35,191 nt of DNA from Candidatus Latescibacterota bacterium. Its GTDB lineage: Bacteria > Latescibacterota > UBA2968 > UBA8231. Below the pieces are notes generated by a model. That model searched no databases and was not told where the DNA came from. It saw only the letters and a program-made list of their open reading frames with translations. The stretch lies in contig JAJEFJ010000098.1 of the NCBI GenBank assembly GCA_022820485.1, forward strand, positions 1-35,191, read 5' to 3'. The translations under genes and the position numbers were made by a program. This document shows, piece after piece, positions 1 through 9,665 of this stretch. Position 1 is the first letter of the stretch, and the number at the start of each line of letters is the position of its first letter.

Positions 1-102
1 ACCTGTTTTGAACAAATCAAAGCCCTATTTGTAAAGGGTATTCGACAGAAAAAATACCACCAATTCCCCAAGTTAATGCAATATAACTTGGCTCTTAAAT
101 GA
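1..102 (+). CDS. C-terminal end of a probable IS transposase (partial)
   Basis: Frame 1 is open from the window edge to a TGA at 100-102 and gives 33 basic and aromatic residues (TCFEQIKALFVKGIRQKKYH...). The stop lies inside the terminal-inverted-repeat-like sequence that ends at 115, as is common for compact insertion sequences whose transposase gene runs to the right end. The same terminal sequence bounds the MITE at 181-289, so this element is a plausible autonomous parent. The family cannot be named from 33 residues. Insertion at a TA dinucleotide would fit IS630/Tc1-mariner, but that is inference. Confidence 0.45.
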   Translation, partial: TCFEQIKALFVKGIRQKKYHQFPKLMQYNLALK

Positions 103-115
103 TTTAGGACTGCTA
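97..115 (+). repeat. Right terminal inverted repeat of the flanking IS
   Basis: AAATGATTTAGGACTGCTA is followed by TATA. It matches the right end of the MITE at 271-289 (AAATCATTTAGGACTGCTA) at all but one position. It overlaps the stop codon of the partial transposase gene. I read it as the right end of the insertion sequence that enters the window from the left. Confidence 0.65.
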
Positions 116-144
116 TATAACGGTGCTATATATAGTATCACATA

Positions 145-672
145 ATGGCAGTTGAAGCTATTATCGATACGAATGTGCTATAGCAACCCTAAATCATTCA
201 AGACTGGATTCCCGCTTGCGCGGGAATGACGCATAGGTAAAAGAGACCGGGCTGATGAACGCATGCTTTCAAATCATTTAGGACTGCTATATATGCCGGG
301 TTGTATTCATCCTTAGGGGCTTCCTATCAAGTTTTACAAGCGCTAGAACAGGGTCGGCTTCGCAGTGTTTTATCAACCACCCTAGTGTTTGAATATGAGG
401 AGGTCTTAAAACGAAAAGCCGATGTCCTCGGCCTGACGGAGCAGGACATCGAAGCCCTATTAGACGATCTATGCCATCGAAGCGACCACCGAGTCATCCA
501 CTTTCTTTGGCGGCCCTGCTTATCGGACCCAAAGGACGATCACATTTTGGAGTTGGCTGTAGCTTCTGAGAAGGCCATTATCGCAACGCACAATGTCAAA
601 GACTTCAAAAATGCGACCGCGTTTGGTGTCCGCGTCCTCACCCCGAGCCAATTGTTGGAGGAACTAAAATGA
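145..672 (+). pseudogene. PIN-domain toxin (ribonuclease) disrupted by a MITE
   Basis: The gene starts at ATG 145 and reads MAVEAIIDTNVL, which holds the first catalytic Asp of a PIN nuclease, then hits TAG at 181. Removing 181-291 (109-bp element plus one TA copy) restores a continuous frame, CTA-TAT-GCC-GGG-TTG. The result is a 138-residue protein of normal PIN size with later acidic residues in FEYEEVL and SDPKDDHI. What stays open today is a TTG-started frame at 301-672 (123 residues) that lacks the first Asp, so a product would probably be inactive. The gene overlaps the downstream antitoxin by ATGA (669-672), as in a type II toxin-antitoxin operon. Confidence 0.85.
181..289. mobile_element. 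109-bp MITE with TA target duplication
   Basis: The left end is TAGCAACCCTAAATCATT. The right end, read on the opposite strand, is TAGCAGTCCTAAATGATT, so the two are imperfect inverted repeats. TA is duplicated at 179-180 and 290-291. The interior holds a perfect hairpin, ATTCCCGC-TTGC-GCGGGAAT (208-227), and no transposase. The ends match those of the IS at 97-115, so this is likely a non-autonomous derivative mobilised by that family. Its precise excision would repair the PIN gene. Confidence 0.85.
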
Positions 673-905
673 GTGCCTTAAACTTGCGTTTACCAGATTC
701 GATTCATCGGCACATCAAAGAGATAGCTAAACGCGAAGGGGTCTCTATCAACCAATTCATATCTACGGCGGTTTCTGAGAAAGTCTCGGCCATTTTGACT
801 GAAGAGTATTTGTTGGATAGAGCGCGTAGAGCAAAGAAAGGGACTCTGAGAAGCATACTGGATAAAGTTCCCGACCGGGCTCCTCTGCCAGAAGATACCC
901 TCTGA
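669..905 (+). CDS. RHH-type antitoxin (HicB/Arc-like)
   Basis: This 78-residue protein starts at the ATG that overlaps the PIN stop codon. Residues 1-45 fit a ribbon-helix-helix fold: a beta strand (ALNLRLP), then two helices (DSIHRHIKEIAKREG, SINQFISTAVSEKV). Such proteins bind operator DNA as dimers, and their C-terminal tail usually wraps the toxin. The tail here is basic, then Pro/Asp-rich (PDRAPLPEDTL). Because the partner toxin is broken by a MITE, this is probably an orphan antitoxin that could still act as a repressor or neutralise related toxins. No operator palindrome is evident; the native upstream region is only about 27 bp beyond the IS end. Confidence 0.75.
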   Translation: MSALNLRLPDSIHRHIKEIAKREGVSINQFISTAVSEKVSAILTEEYLLDRARRAKKGTLRSILDKVPDRAPLPEDTL

Positions 906-960
906 CCGCAGATTGCAGCGAAATGTGCATCATCCTAAATCTCCTTAGTCTATAGCCTTC

Positions 961-3462
961 CTACTCATATCGTAGCGCTTCTACTGGGTCTGCCTTAGCA
1001 GCTTTGTACGCCTGATGACCAGAGCTGAGCAAAACCGCGACGAGTGCAATCGCAGCACCAGCGGCAAAATGCCACGCCGCCAAGTCAATGCGGAAGGCAA
1101 AGCCGTTCAGCCAATCGCGCATCCACCACCACGACAGAGGCCACGCCACCGCCGAGCCAATCAGGGCGAGGCAGGCAAACTCGCGGGTTATCAGCGTGGT
1201 GAGACCAAAGACGCTGGCACCGAGGGCCTTGCGGATACCGATCTCCTTGGTGCGGCGACCAGCGGCTAGAGCAGTGAGCGCAAAGGTACCCAAGACAGAG
1301 ATGAACACCGCGCCGATTGCAGCCCAGGTGATGAGCCGACGCCAGCGAAACTCGTCGCGGTAGGCCACTTCCAAGTCCTGTTGTAGGAAAGAGAACTCGA
1401 AGTCGGCATATCGTTGATTATGGGCAACGATGCGGCTCCACGACTCCTGCATGTACTGGATGACCTCCTGCATATCTCCCGGCTTCACGCGGACGAACAT
1501 GAGATCGGCTATGTAGTATTTTGGTCCTAAGCGGGGGTTGAGCAGCAGCAGGCCCGGGGGGATGTCCTCGTACCCCGATTCTAAGGTGAAGTCCTTGACT
1601 ACACCGATGATGCGCACTCCATCCCCACGCGCTCCAATCGGCCTGAATCCCCTCGATCGCGACATCCGCCCCACTTCGATGGTCCCGCCAATCGGGTCGG
1701 CGAGTCCGAGACGCGCCGCCGCGCTCTCAGAGATCAATGCGAGATTATCCTTGTCCCCCTGCGCCAGCGAGAAATCCCGGCCACTTATCAGCTCTAAGTT
1801 CATGGTCTCCACGAAGTTGTGATCTACGGAGTAAAGACGGATTTTCGTCTCTCGGCCGCTCTCGGTCACAGCTCGGTAGTCGGACCCGTGAGCATCTCGC
1901 AAGTCCTCTTCCACCAAGGTGACCGATGCGATGCGGTGGTGCCGTAGAAAGGCCTCCACGAGCGCGGGATGTTGGGGGCTGTACTGTACGAGAGGGTCCG
2001 TATTCACCGCGATGATGCGATCCGACTCGAACCCGTGCCGAGTCATGAGATGCTCTAGCTGGTGATACATGACCAGCGTGCAAGTAATCAACCCCACAGA
2101 AATGGCCAATTGCACACTGACGAGTACGCGACTGAGCCGAGCAATTCCAGTCATGGACACGTTGCGCCGAATCGCGTTTAGGGGCGTCAGACGGGAGAGT
2201 ACGAGTGCCGGATACCAACCAGCACCCACACTGACGAGCAGCAGCAACGCCACTAATGCGCCTAGCATACTTGGCTCGCTCAAACCAAGCGACAGCTCTT
2301 GCGAGAAGGTGGCGTTAAACGCCGGCAGTAGCAGCTCCGCCAACGCACATCCAGCACCCAACCCGATGAAAGACAGTACCACTGCCTCGCCGAGGAACTG
2401 ACGCATCAACTGCCCGCGTCCGGCACCCGCCGCCTTGCGTACGCCAACCTCGGCCGCCCGCAACGAGGCCCGACCAATCGCCAGATTGACGAAATTGATG
2501 CACCCCATTAACAAGACTGCCAAGGCCATACTGACGAGTACATACGAGACGAATGGATCCCTTGGCTCCACCACGCCGTGCCTTCTCCATTCTATCAGGC
2601 CAGTATCCGAGTGCAGATCGGTCAGCGGCTGCAACCGAAACCAAGAGAAATCCTCCGGAGAGCCTTCCGGGATCTCCCCTAAATCCTTTTGAGCCATGTC
2701 CCGTGTGAGTTGCACGAAGGCTGGCGCTACATCAGCCGGGTCCGCACCGGGTGCGAGCAGGACGTAGGCATTGCACGAACCTTCCCACGCATCCGGGGAA
2801 TCGCGGAAGAGGAACTCCGTGTTATCGAACGGCAGCAGCATGTTGAACTGAATCGACGATGTGCGCGGAACCGGCGCGGCCACGCCGGTGATGGTAAAGT
2901 CCTCGACATCAGACCCGTGCATAGCGGCGATCGCCAAGCGCTGTCCCAGCGGATCGGCGTCGCCGAACAGGCGTTGAGCCATCTCGTAGCTGAGGACGAC
3001 GGAGTTGCGCTCGGTCAGCGCCGTGGCCATGTCCCCTAGCAGAAGCGGAAGATCGAAGACCTCGAAAAACGCAGGATCGACGAGGAGGAATTCCTCGTAG
3101 GCCAAACTACCTTCAAAGGTCGTCCGTACAACGCGGTCATCTCTATCGCCCCCTTTCGCCGCGCTGAGGCTCACCGTGCGCTCCACTTGCGGAGAAAGAG
3201 CCTCTAGCTCGGGCGCGAAAGCAAAGTTAATCGCGTCAGCTATGTGCATCAGCCCCTCCTCCGGCACCATGAACTCGATATAAACGCGATAGATCCGGTC
3301 CGCCTTGCTGTGGAAGCGATCAAACGACCACTCCTGAGAGGCAAAGCGCCAAGCGAGCAGACAGAACGCCATGCCCAAGCCCAGCCCCGCGAGGTTGATG
3401 ACCGTATGTAGGCGATGGCGCATCAAATTGCGCCAGGCGATGATCAGATTGCTGTGTAGCAT
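961..3462 (-). CDS. ABC transporter permease, MacB/FtsX family (large, duplicated)
   Basis: An 833-residue inner-membrane permease. It begins with the family hallmark (NLIIAWRNLMRHRLHTVINLAGL), followed by TM1, a MacB-type periplasmic domain (about residues 45-290), then a first FtsX block with the conserved EVGVRKAAGAGRGQLMRQFLGE coupling helix near residue 340. A second periplasmic domain and a second FtsX block (KEIGIRKALGASVFGL) follow, and the end is DPVEALRYE. This two-block size (about 800 residues) is known from Bacteroidetes and Acidobacteria. An AGAAGGAG ribosome site precedes ATG 3462. It is the last gene of the minus-strand export operon, 39 bp after its paralogue. It probably pairs with the ATPase at 6002-6736 and the adaptor at 6764-8110. 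The substrate cannot be read from sequence; antimicrobial peptides, lipids or macrolide-like compounds are usual for the family. Confidence 0.88.
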   Translation of the reverse strand: MLHSNLIIAWRNLMRHRLHTVINLAGLGLGMAFCLLAWRFASQEWSFDRFHSKADRIYRVYIEFMVPEEGLMHIADAINFAFAPELEALSPQVERTVSLSAAKGGDRDDRVVRTTFEGSLAYEEFLLVDPAFFEVFDLPLLLGDMATALTERNSVVLSYEMAQRLFGDADPLGQRLAIAAMHGSDVEDFTITGVAAPVPRTSSIQFNMLLPFDNTEFLFRDSPDAWEGSCNAYVLLAPGADPADVAPAFVQLTRDMAQKDLGEIPEGSPEDFSWFRLQPLTDLHSDTGLIEWRRHGVVEPRDPFVSYVLVSMALAVLLMGCINFVNLAIGRASLRAAEVGVRKAAGAGRGQLMRQFLGEAVVLSFIGLGAGCALAELLLPAFNATFSQELSLGLSEPSMLGALVALLLLVSVGAGWYPALVLSRLTPLNAIRRNVSMTGIARLSRVLVSVQLAISVGLITCTLVMYHQLEHLMTRHGFESDRIIAVNTDPLVQYSPQHPALVEAFLRHHRIASVTLVEEDLRDAHGSDYRAVTESGRETKIRLYSVDHNFVETMNLELISGRDFSLAQGDKDNLALISESAAARLGLADPIGGTIEVGRMSRSRGFRPIGARGDGVRIIGVVKDFTLESGYEDIPPGLLLLNPRLGPKYYIADLMFVRVKPGDMQEVIQYMQESWSRIVAHNQRYADFEFSFLQQDLEVAYRDEFRWRRLITWAAIGAVFISVLGTFALTALAAGRRTKEIGIRKALGASVFGLTTLITREFACLALIGSAVAWPLSWWWMRDWLNGFAFRIDLAAWHFAAGAAIALVAVLLSSGHQAYKAAKADPVEALRYE

Positions 3463-3501
3463 GGTTATTCTCCTTCTCGCGCTAAATCGGTGCGAAATTC
3501 C

Positions 3502-5832
3502 CTACTCGCTGCGCAGCGAGTCCACCGGATTCGCCATCGCCGCTCGAACCGCGTGGTATCCCGACACTAGCCAAGTCAAGCCCAAGGCGATCAGGCCGCC
3601 AGTCGAGTAGCTGAGCAGGTCGAGCTCAATGCGCTCCACCTCACTGCGGAGTAAAAACTCCGAGAGCTGGTAGGTCAGGGGTATGGCGATGACCACGGCA
3701 ATCAGCACGAGCCGCGTGCACTGCGCCGACAGCAGCACGGCCACGCTCGCGGTCGAGGCACCGAGAATCTTGCGCACGGCCACCTCCTTGGTGCGTCGGC
3801 CGATGGCGAGGGAGGCCATGCCGAAGACGCCGAGACAGGCGATTAGCACGAGGAACCCGGTCACCCAGCGCAGCAGGCTAATGGTGGTGGCTTCATAAAG
3901 GAAGCGCTCGGCGATATGGTCTTCGAGAAAGCGATAGGTAAAGGGCACCCCGGTCGACAGCCGTTCCCAAGCCTCGCGCAACTCGGCAAGCGTCTCGGGC
4001 ACCCCCTCGGGTCGCACCCGCACCAGCACCGTTCCAATGCGACGCTCCGGTCGGACGCTGATCACGAGTTCCGGCACGAAGCGGAAGGGATCGTCGTGCT
4101 GGAAGTCGGATACCACGCCAATAATCTGCGGCCGGTATCCGACTTCGAGGTCTTCGAGGTAGGAGCCGACGACCGGTCCCTCCAGCGTGGCCGCTAGCTG
4201 CTGGTTGACGAGCACTACGCGACCACTGGCCAGCAGGTCCGGAGGGAAGTCCTCACCCTCGACCACCTCTAGGCCAAGGGTGCGCAGGAAGTGCGGATCT
4301 GCCTCAATCAGCGAGGCATCCGGCCGTCCCTGCGCGTAGTGAATGTCACTGACTCTACCGGGGAAGTCTCTGGAGCCAGACACGGCGAGCACACCCGAAA
4401 GCGGGAGGACCTCCCGGCGGAAAACCTCAAGAAAGTGCTGCGACTCATGCACGCCTTCCTCTTTCGAGGATCCCGCAAACGTCGGGATGCAGACCACGAA
4501 CTGCGGGTCGTAGCCCTGATCTAGGGACTCCCAATGATTGACCTGCCGATCCATGACAAGGGCCGTGGTCAGGAACACCGTGGAGGCCACGAACTGAACG
4601 ACTACTAAGATGCGGCTGGCACGGTTTCGCACTTGGAGCCTGTCCTGCATAATCTCGACTGGCTGCATCCGCGACTGTACCAGCGCTGGGTACGCGCCCG
4701 CCACGAGCCCCATGATCACGCCGAACCCGGCTAGGGCCATCACCGTCCACGGCGTGTACTGCAAGTCGAGGCGCGATTCGAACGATCCAGGCATCGTCAT
4801 CAGACGATTCAGGCCAGGCAGCAAGATATCCGTCAGCAGCACGGCCAGCGCTAGGGCGACGAAGCTGAGCAGCAGGGACTCAGCGAAATACTGGCGCATG
4901 AGCTGTCCCCGTCCGGCACCGACCACCTTGCGCACACCCACTTCGTGCGCCCTCATTAGCGACATGCCCGCCGCCAGGTTGGCGTAGTTGATGCACGCCA
5001 GCAGCAGCACGAGGCAGGCGACGAATCCATTGCGGTAAAGCGAACTCTTCATCGACCTCCCTCCGCTGAGTTGGGGATGTAGCCGCTTGTCGAACAGCGG
5101 CACGATGACGAGTTCAGAATCCTCCCAGTACCGATCCGAGTCGAAGGCCAAGGCCGCCTCCACGCCCGCGGCATCGGCGATCTGGAGATAGGTCTCGCCT
5201 TGGCCGCGCCCCGAAGTCTGGATTTCCCGCTGGACGAAGGGAATCACCCAGTCGAACTCCAGGCTGGACTCGTACGGCACATCGGCGGCGATTCCGGTGA
5301 CGACGAAGTCTCCGCTGATACCGCGGTCCCCTAGCTGTAGGGTCTGGCCCATGGGGTCGTCGGAGCCGAATAGCCGCTGCGCCAGCCGTCTCGACAATAT
5401 GATCGAGTTCGGCCCGTCAAGGGCCGTGCTTGGATCGCCCGCGATCAGGGGGAAGCTGAACAACTCGAAGAACTCAGGGTCGGCGAACCGCCCCCTCGCC
5501 TCGGTCACTTGATCCCCGTAGCCCAATAGCCCGGACGTATCGTCCGTACGCACCGAGCGCAGCACAGCGGGGAGTGTAGCCACCATCTCCGGGCCGAGGT
5601 CTCCCGGCGTCCCCGTCATAGCCTTCCCTTTCCAGGCCGGATGTGTCATGCAGACTTGGTAGATCTGCTCGCCATTGGCGTGGAAGCGGTCCCACGTCAG
5701 CGCCCCATGCACGTACAGGCCGACGAAGATGGCCACCGCAAAGGCCGCGGCCAGCCCACACACATTGATCGCAGTGTACATCCGATAGCGGCGCAGATTG
5801 CGCCAGGCGACGATCAGGTTATTGCGTAGCAT
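3502..5832 (-). CDS. ABC transporter permease, MacB/FtsX family (paralogue of the next gene)
   Basis: A 776-residue permease with the same layout as its downstream neighbour. An N-terminal NLIVAWRNLRRYRMYTAINVCGL precedes TM1. A MacB-like periplasmic domain follows, then FtsX block 1 with HEVGVRKVVGAGRGQLMRQYFAE, a second soluble domain, and FtsX block 2 with KEVAVRKILGASTASV. The end is NPVDSLRSE. It starts at ATG 5832 with a GGGAGG site inside a short tandem duplication (5833-5869). The two consecutive paralogous permeases could form a heterodimer or reflect fusion of two operons. The ATPase remnant immediately upstream favours the second idea. Confidence 0.88.
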   Translation of the reverse strand: MLRNNLIVAWRNLRRYRMYTAINVCGLAAAFAVAIFVGLYVHGALTWDRFHANGEQIYQVCMTHPAWKGKAMTGTPGDLGPEMVATLPAVLRSVRTDDTSGLLGYGDQVTEARGRFADPEFFELFSFPLIAGDPSTALDGPNSIILSRRLAQRLFGSDDPMGQTLQLGDRGISGDFVVTGIAADVPYESSLEFDWVIPFVQREIQTSGRGQGETYLQIADAAGVEAALAFDSDRYWEDSELVIVPLFDKRLHPQLSGGRSMKSSLYRNGFVACLVLLLACINYANLAAGMSLMRAHEVGVRKVVGAGRGQLMRQYFAESLLLSFVALALAVLLTDILLPGLNRLMTMPGSFESRLDLQYTPWTVMALAGFGVIMGLVAGAYPALVQSRMQPVEIMQDRLQVRNRASRILVVVQFVASTVFLTTALVMDRQVNHWESLDQGYDPQFVVCIPTFAGSSKEEGVHESQHFLEVFRREVLPLSGVLAVSGSRDFPGRVSDIHYAQGRPDASLIEADPHFLRTLGLEVVEGEDFPPDLLASGRVVLVNQQLAATLEGPVVGSYLEDLEVGYRPQIIGVVSDFQHDDPFRFVPELVISVRPERRIGTVLVRVRPEGVPETLAELREAWERLSTGVPFTYRFLEDHIAERFLYEATTISLLRWVTGFLVLIACLGVFGMASLAIGRRTKEVAVRKILGASTASVAVLLSAQCTRLVLIAVVIAIPLTYQLSEFLLRSEVERIELDLLSYSTGGLIALGLTWLVSGYHAVRAAMANPVDSLRSE

Positions 5833-5869
5833 GGTTAGTACCTCCCTCTTGGTTAGTACCTTCCCTCTT
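5833..5869 (-). repeat. Tandem 18/19-bp duplication carrying the permease ribosome-binding site
   Basis: On the plus strand GGTTAGTACCTCCCTCTT (5833-5850) is followed directly by GGTTAGTACCTTCCCTCTT (5851-5869). Read on the minus strand, each copy holds a GGGAGG- or GGGAAGG-like Shine-Dalgarno and a TAC-TAA. The upstream copy contains the end and stop codon of the ATPase remnant; the downstream copy supplies the ribosome site of the permease that starts at 5832. Confidence 0.7.
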
Positions 5870-5993
5870 GCTCTATCTTGCCGTCCAACAGATGCACCAC
5901 CCGGCTGCCGTAGGTAGCGTTTTTCTCCGAATGCGTCACCTGCACAATCGTCGTGCCCTCGTCATTCAGCTCCCGCAGCATGTCCATAACCTC
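5853..5993 (-). pseudogene. C-terminal remnant of a second ABC ATPase
   Basis: The minus-strand frame reads EVMDMLRELNDEGTTIVQVT, then HSEKNATYGSRVVHLLDGKI and EQEGRY, and stops at 5853-5855. This is the segment after Walker B of a LolD/MacB-type ATPase, including the switch (H-loop) histidine (VTHSE). There is no start, Walker A or signature motif, and a TAA precedes the fragment in frame. It aligns with the end of the intact ATPase at 6002-6736 (EVMEMLTEMNRNGTTVVMVTHS) but is clearly diverged, so it is a relic of a paralogous gene and not a recent tandem copy. Confidence 0.85.
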
Positions 5994-6001
5994 TTAAATT
6001 C

Positions 6002-6736
6002 TTACGACGTTTCCGGGACCCTCTCGATGTTCTCGCTCACGATCCTGCCATCAAACAGATGAATGATCCGGTGCGCAAAGTCGGCGTAGGCCGGTGAGTG
6101 CGTCACCATCACCACGGTCGTGCCGTTGCGGTTCATCTCGGTGAGCATCTCCATGACCTCGTCGCCGTGGCGCGAGTCGAGATTGCCGGTCGGCTCATCC
6201 GCCAGCACCAGCTTCGGCTCCGCGACCAAGGCCCGCGCCACGGCCACGCGCTGCTGTTGGCCGCCGGAAAGCTGAAGCGGAAAGTGCTTCTCGCGGTGGG
6301 TGATCTGCATGTGGTCGAGGATTGACCGCACCCGCTGCTTGCGCTCCGTAGCTGGCATACCCATGTAGAGCAGAGGCAGCTCGACGTTCTCGTGGACGGT
6401 CAATTCGTTGATCAAGTTGAACGACTGAAAGACAAAGCCGATGGTCCCCTTGCGCAGGTTCGCCCGCAGGCGCTCCGAGTAGGTCGCTACCTCCTCGTCC
6501 AGCAGCCAGTATTCCCCCTCGGTTGGGTTGTCGAGCAAGCCGAGCAAATTGAGCAGCGTTGACTTGCCGCAGCCCGACGGCCCCATGATGGCGGCAAATT
6601 CGCCTTCGGCGATTTCGAGGTTGACGTTGTCCAAGGCGGTCGTTTCGACCTCCTCGGTCGTGTACAGCTTGTGCAGCCCGACGGTGCGGATCAGGGGCGC
6701 GCGGCCGTTTTCAGCATTCGCTGTCTGCTCAGTCAT
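6002..6736 (-). CDS. ABC transporter ATP-binding protein (LolD/MacB-type)
   Basis: A 244-residue ATPase with all the motifs in order: Walker A GPSGCGKST (about residues 53-61), Q-loop FVFQSFNLI, signature LSGGQQQR, Walker B LVLADEPTGNLDS and switch His in MVTHS. The LNLLGLLDNPTEGEY and ENVELPLLYMGM segments are typical of the LolD/MacB/FtsE group that energises FtsX permeases. It starts at ATG 6736 with an AAGGAGC ribosome site about 7 nt upstream. It lies 27 bp after the adaptor gene in the same operon, and should power one or both permeases downstream. Confidence 0.93.
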   Translation of the reverse strand: MTEQTANAENGRAPLIRTVGLHKLYTTEEVETTALDNVNLEIAEGEFAAIMGPSGCGKSTLLNLLGLLDNPTEGEYWLLDEEVATYSERLRANLRKGTIGFVFQSFNLINELTVHENVELPLLYMGMPATERKQRVRSILDHMQITHREKHFPLQLSGGQQQRVAVARALVAEPKLVLADEPTGNLDSRHGDEVMEMLTEMNRNGTTVVMVTHSPAYADFAHRIIHLFDGRIVSENIERVPETS

Positions 6737-6763
6737 GATTTTCGCTCCTTGGTTAGGGCGTTG

Positions 6764-8110
6764 CTAGCGCAACACCAACACGTCCATGTCTTCGCCAAAA
6801 GTCTCATAGCTCGAAGTAATCACCTGCTCTCCCGGCTCAAGCCCCTCCAGCACTTCGTACACCCGGGGATTCTGGCGGCCCAGGGCGATAGAGCGCCGCG
6901 TGGCTCGGTCGCCAGCCGCGTCGAGCACATAGGCCCAGTGCCCCCCGGTCGCCTGATAGAACCCGCCCCGCGCCACTTGCACCGCTTCATCTAGATCGCC
7001 CAACTCCAGGCGGATGTGCAGGGTCTGGCCGCGCCGGATGCCCTCGGGTGCTTCCCCCTCAAACACCAGATCGACCTGAAAGCGTCCCTCCCTTACCTCT
7101 GGATAGACCCTGCGGATTACCAAGCTGTATGACTCGTCGTAGTTGTCGAACTGGCCGCGCTGCCCTCGCCCCACGCGACCGATGTAGTGCTCGTCAATGG
7201 CGGTGCGCACCTTGAAGCCGTCGATCATGTCGATCTGGCCCAAGCGCACACCCGTCCCCTTGCTCTCGCCGATCTCCGCTTTCAGCATAGTTAGCTGCCC
7301 GGCTACGGGGGCCCGCACCGTCAGGTTGTCGAGCCGACCGCGGACGATTTCGAGGTTGCGTTCCATGCGCTCCACAGCCGAGACGAGCTGTACCACCTTG
7401 CTCGCCGACAGCAGCGAGTCCTGGGTCTGGGTCTCCCGCGTCAGGGCCATGCGGCGGACGCTGTACTGGTACTCGTCGCGCAGCTTCTCGTATTCCTGCC
7501 GCGATAGGATGGCCGTCAAATCTTCCGCCGACAGGCTCTCGTAGCGCTCGAAGTTGCGCTTGTTGATGGCTAGCAGGTACTCGATTTCCATCAGTGATTT
7601 CCGCGAGCGCAGCAGTTCCTGCTCCATGGTCAGCCGGCCATTGCGCAACGCCTCCCGGCTGCGCTCGAGGTCGGCTTCCTGTTGCAGGACGGTCAGTTCC
7701 AGATCGGGGTTGGCAAGGCGCAGCAGTGGATCGCCCTCGGCCACGGAGGCACCCTCTTCGACGAACACCTGCTCCACTTGGCCGCGCTCTAGGGCGTCGA
7801 GATACACGGTGTGCAGCGGCAGCACGGTGCCGCGCACCGGGATGTATTCCTGAAACGGGCCGAGCGCGACCGTCGAGATCGTCAGCCGCTCGCGCTCTAC
7901 ATTCAGTTTGCGCACCCCGAAATCCGCGAGCAGGAGGTATCCGAATAGCCCGGCCAACAGCAAAGCAGCCGCGCCTATGGCGATGCGCTTGGGCGTAAAC
8001 CGAGGCTTCTCGATTTTGCGGTCCATGCCAACACCGCCGCCAAGACGGGTGCTGCCGGGGGTAGGCTCGGAAGCGCGCTCTTTGGAGAAAAGTCGAATAT
8101 TTGCGGGCAT
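6764..8110 (-). CDS. Periplasmic adaptor subunit (HlyD/MacA-like membrane fusion protein)
   Basis: An inner-membrane-anchored adaptor of about 448 residues. A single TM (IAIGAAALLLAGLFGYLLL) follows a basic cytoplasmic stretch. Next come a biotinyl-lipoyl half motif (VEQVFVEEGASVAEGDPLLRL), a long coiled-coil hairpin (DLERSREALRNG to VERMERNLEIVRGRL), the second lipoyl half (LTVRAPVAGQLTMLKAEIGE), and beta-barrel and membrane-proximal domains. It links the permease and ATPase to an outer-membrane channel, which is not encoded in the window. I chose ATG 8110 because AAGGTGG lies 8 nt upstream and the sigma-54 promoter at 8154-8169 rules out the longer ATG at 8170. ATG 8026 (MDRKIEKP) is possible but has a poor ribosome site. 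Confidence 0.88.
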   Translation of the reverse strand: MPANIRLFSKERASEPTPGSTRLGGGVGMDRKIEKPRFTPKRIAIGAAALLLAGLFGYLLLADFGVRKLNVERERLTISTVALGPFQEYIPVRGTVLPLHTVYLDALERGQVEQVFVEEGASVAEGDPLLRLANPDLELTVLQQEADLERSREALRNGRLTMEQELLRSRKSLMEIEYLLAINKRNFERYESLSAEDLTAILSRQEYEKLRDEYQYSVRRMALTRETQTQDSLLSASKVVQLVSAVERMERNLEIVRGRLDNLTVRAPVAGQLTMLKAEIGESKGTGVRLGQIDMIDGFKVRTAIDEHYIGRVGRGQRGQFDNYDESYSLVIRRVYPEVREGRFQVDLVFEGEAPEGIRRGQTLHIRLELGDLDEAVQVARGGFYQATGGHWAYVLDAAGDRATRRSIALGRQNPRVYEVLEGLEPGEQVITSSYETFGEDMDVLVLR

Positions 8111-8153
8111 AGCATTTACCACCTTATCTTGTCGCAGCCTTTTCTCCAGAAAT

Positions 8154-8169
8154 AGCAAGATACATGCCA
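8154..8169 (-). promoter_or_regulatory. Sigma-54 promoter of the export operon
   Basis: The minus strand reads TGGCATGTATCTTGCT, a near-perfect match to the -24/-12 consensus TGGCACG-N4-TTGCW. Transcription would start near 8143, giving a leader of about 33 nt with the AAGGTGG ribosome site of the adaptor. A divergently encoded NtrC-type activator and its upstream sites at 8231-8273 complete the expected arrangement. Confidence 0.85.
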
Positions 8170-8230
8170 CATTCCTAACCCATTGATAAGAAAGAAGATG
8201 AGTAAAATCGTCTCCTTGCCCGCCCCAGCG

Positions 8231-8273
8231 CTACTGTCCGCTGGTGATACACCTACTGTCCGCTGGCGTACAC
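8231..8273. promoter_or_regulatory. Tandem upstream activating sites for the NtrC-type regulator
   Basis: CTACTGTCCGCTGG occurs at 8231-8244 and again at 8253-8266; each copy is followed by a TACAC-ending tail. The 22-bp period puts both copies on the same helical face. They lie about 60-120 bp upstream of the sigma-54 promoter at 8154-8169 and just before the regulator start at 8289. They are the best candidates for enhancer sites of the regulator encoded there. Confidence 0.65.
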
Positions 8274-8288
8274 TAGGGAGCATATCCC

Positions 8289-9654
<1,366 letters not shown>

Positions 9655-9665
<11 letters not shown>

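Noticed and set aside
1745..2218. Long frames inside the permease, receptor and synthetase genes on the other strand or frame
   Set aside because: They are GC-rich shadows of well-supported genes, with no ribosome sites and no recognisable domains.
8111..8170. Longer adaptor start at ATG 8170
   Set aside because: The codon lies inside the -24 element of the sigma-54 promoter, so it would not be transcribed; AAGGTGG supports 8110.
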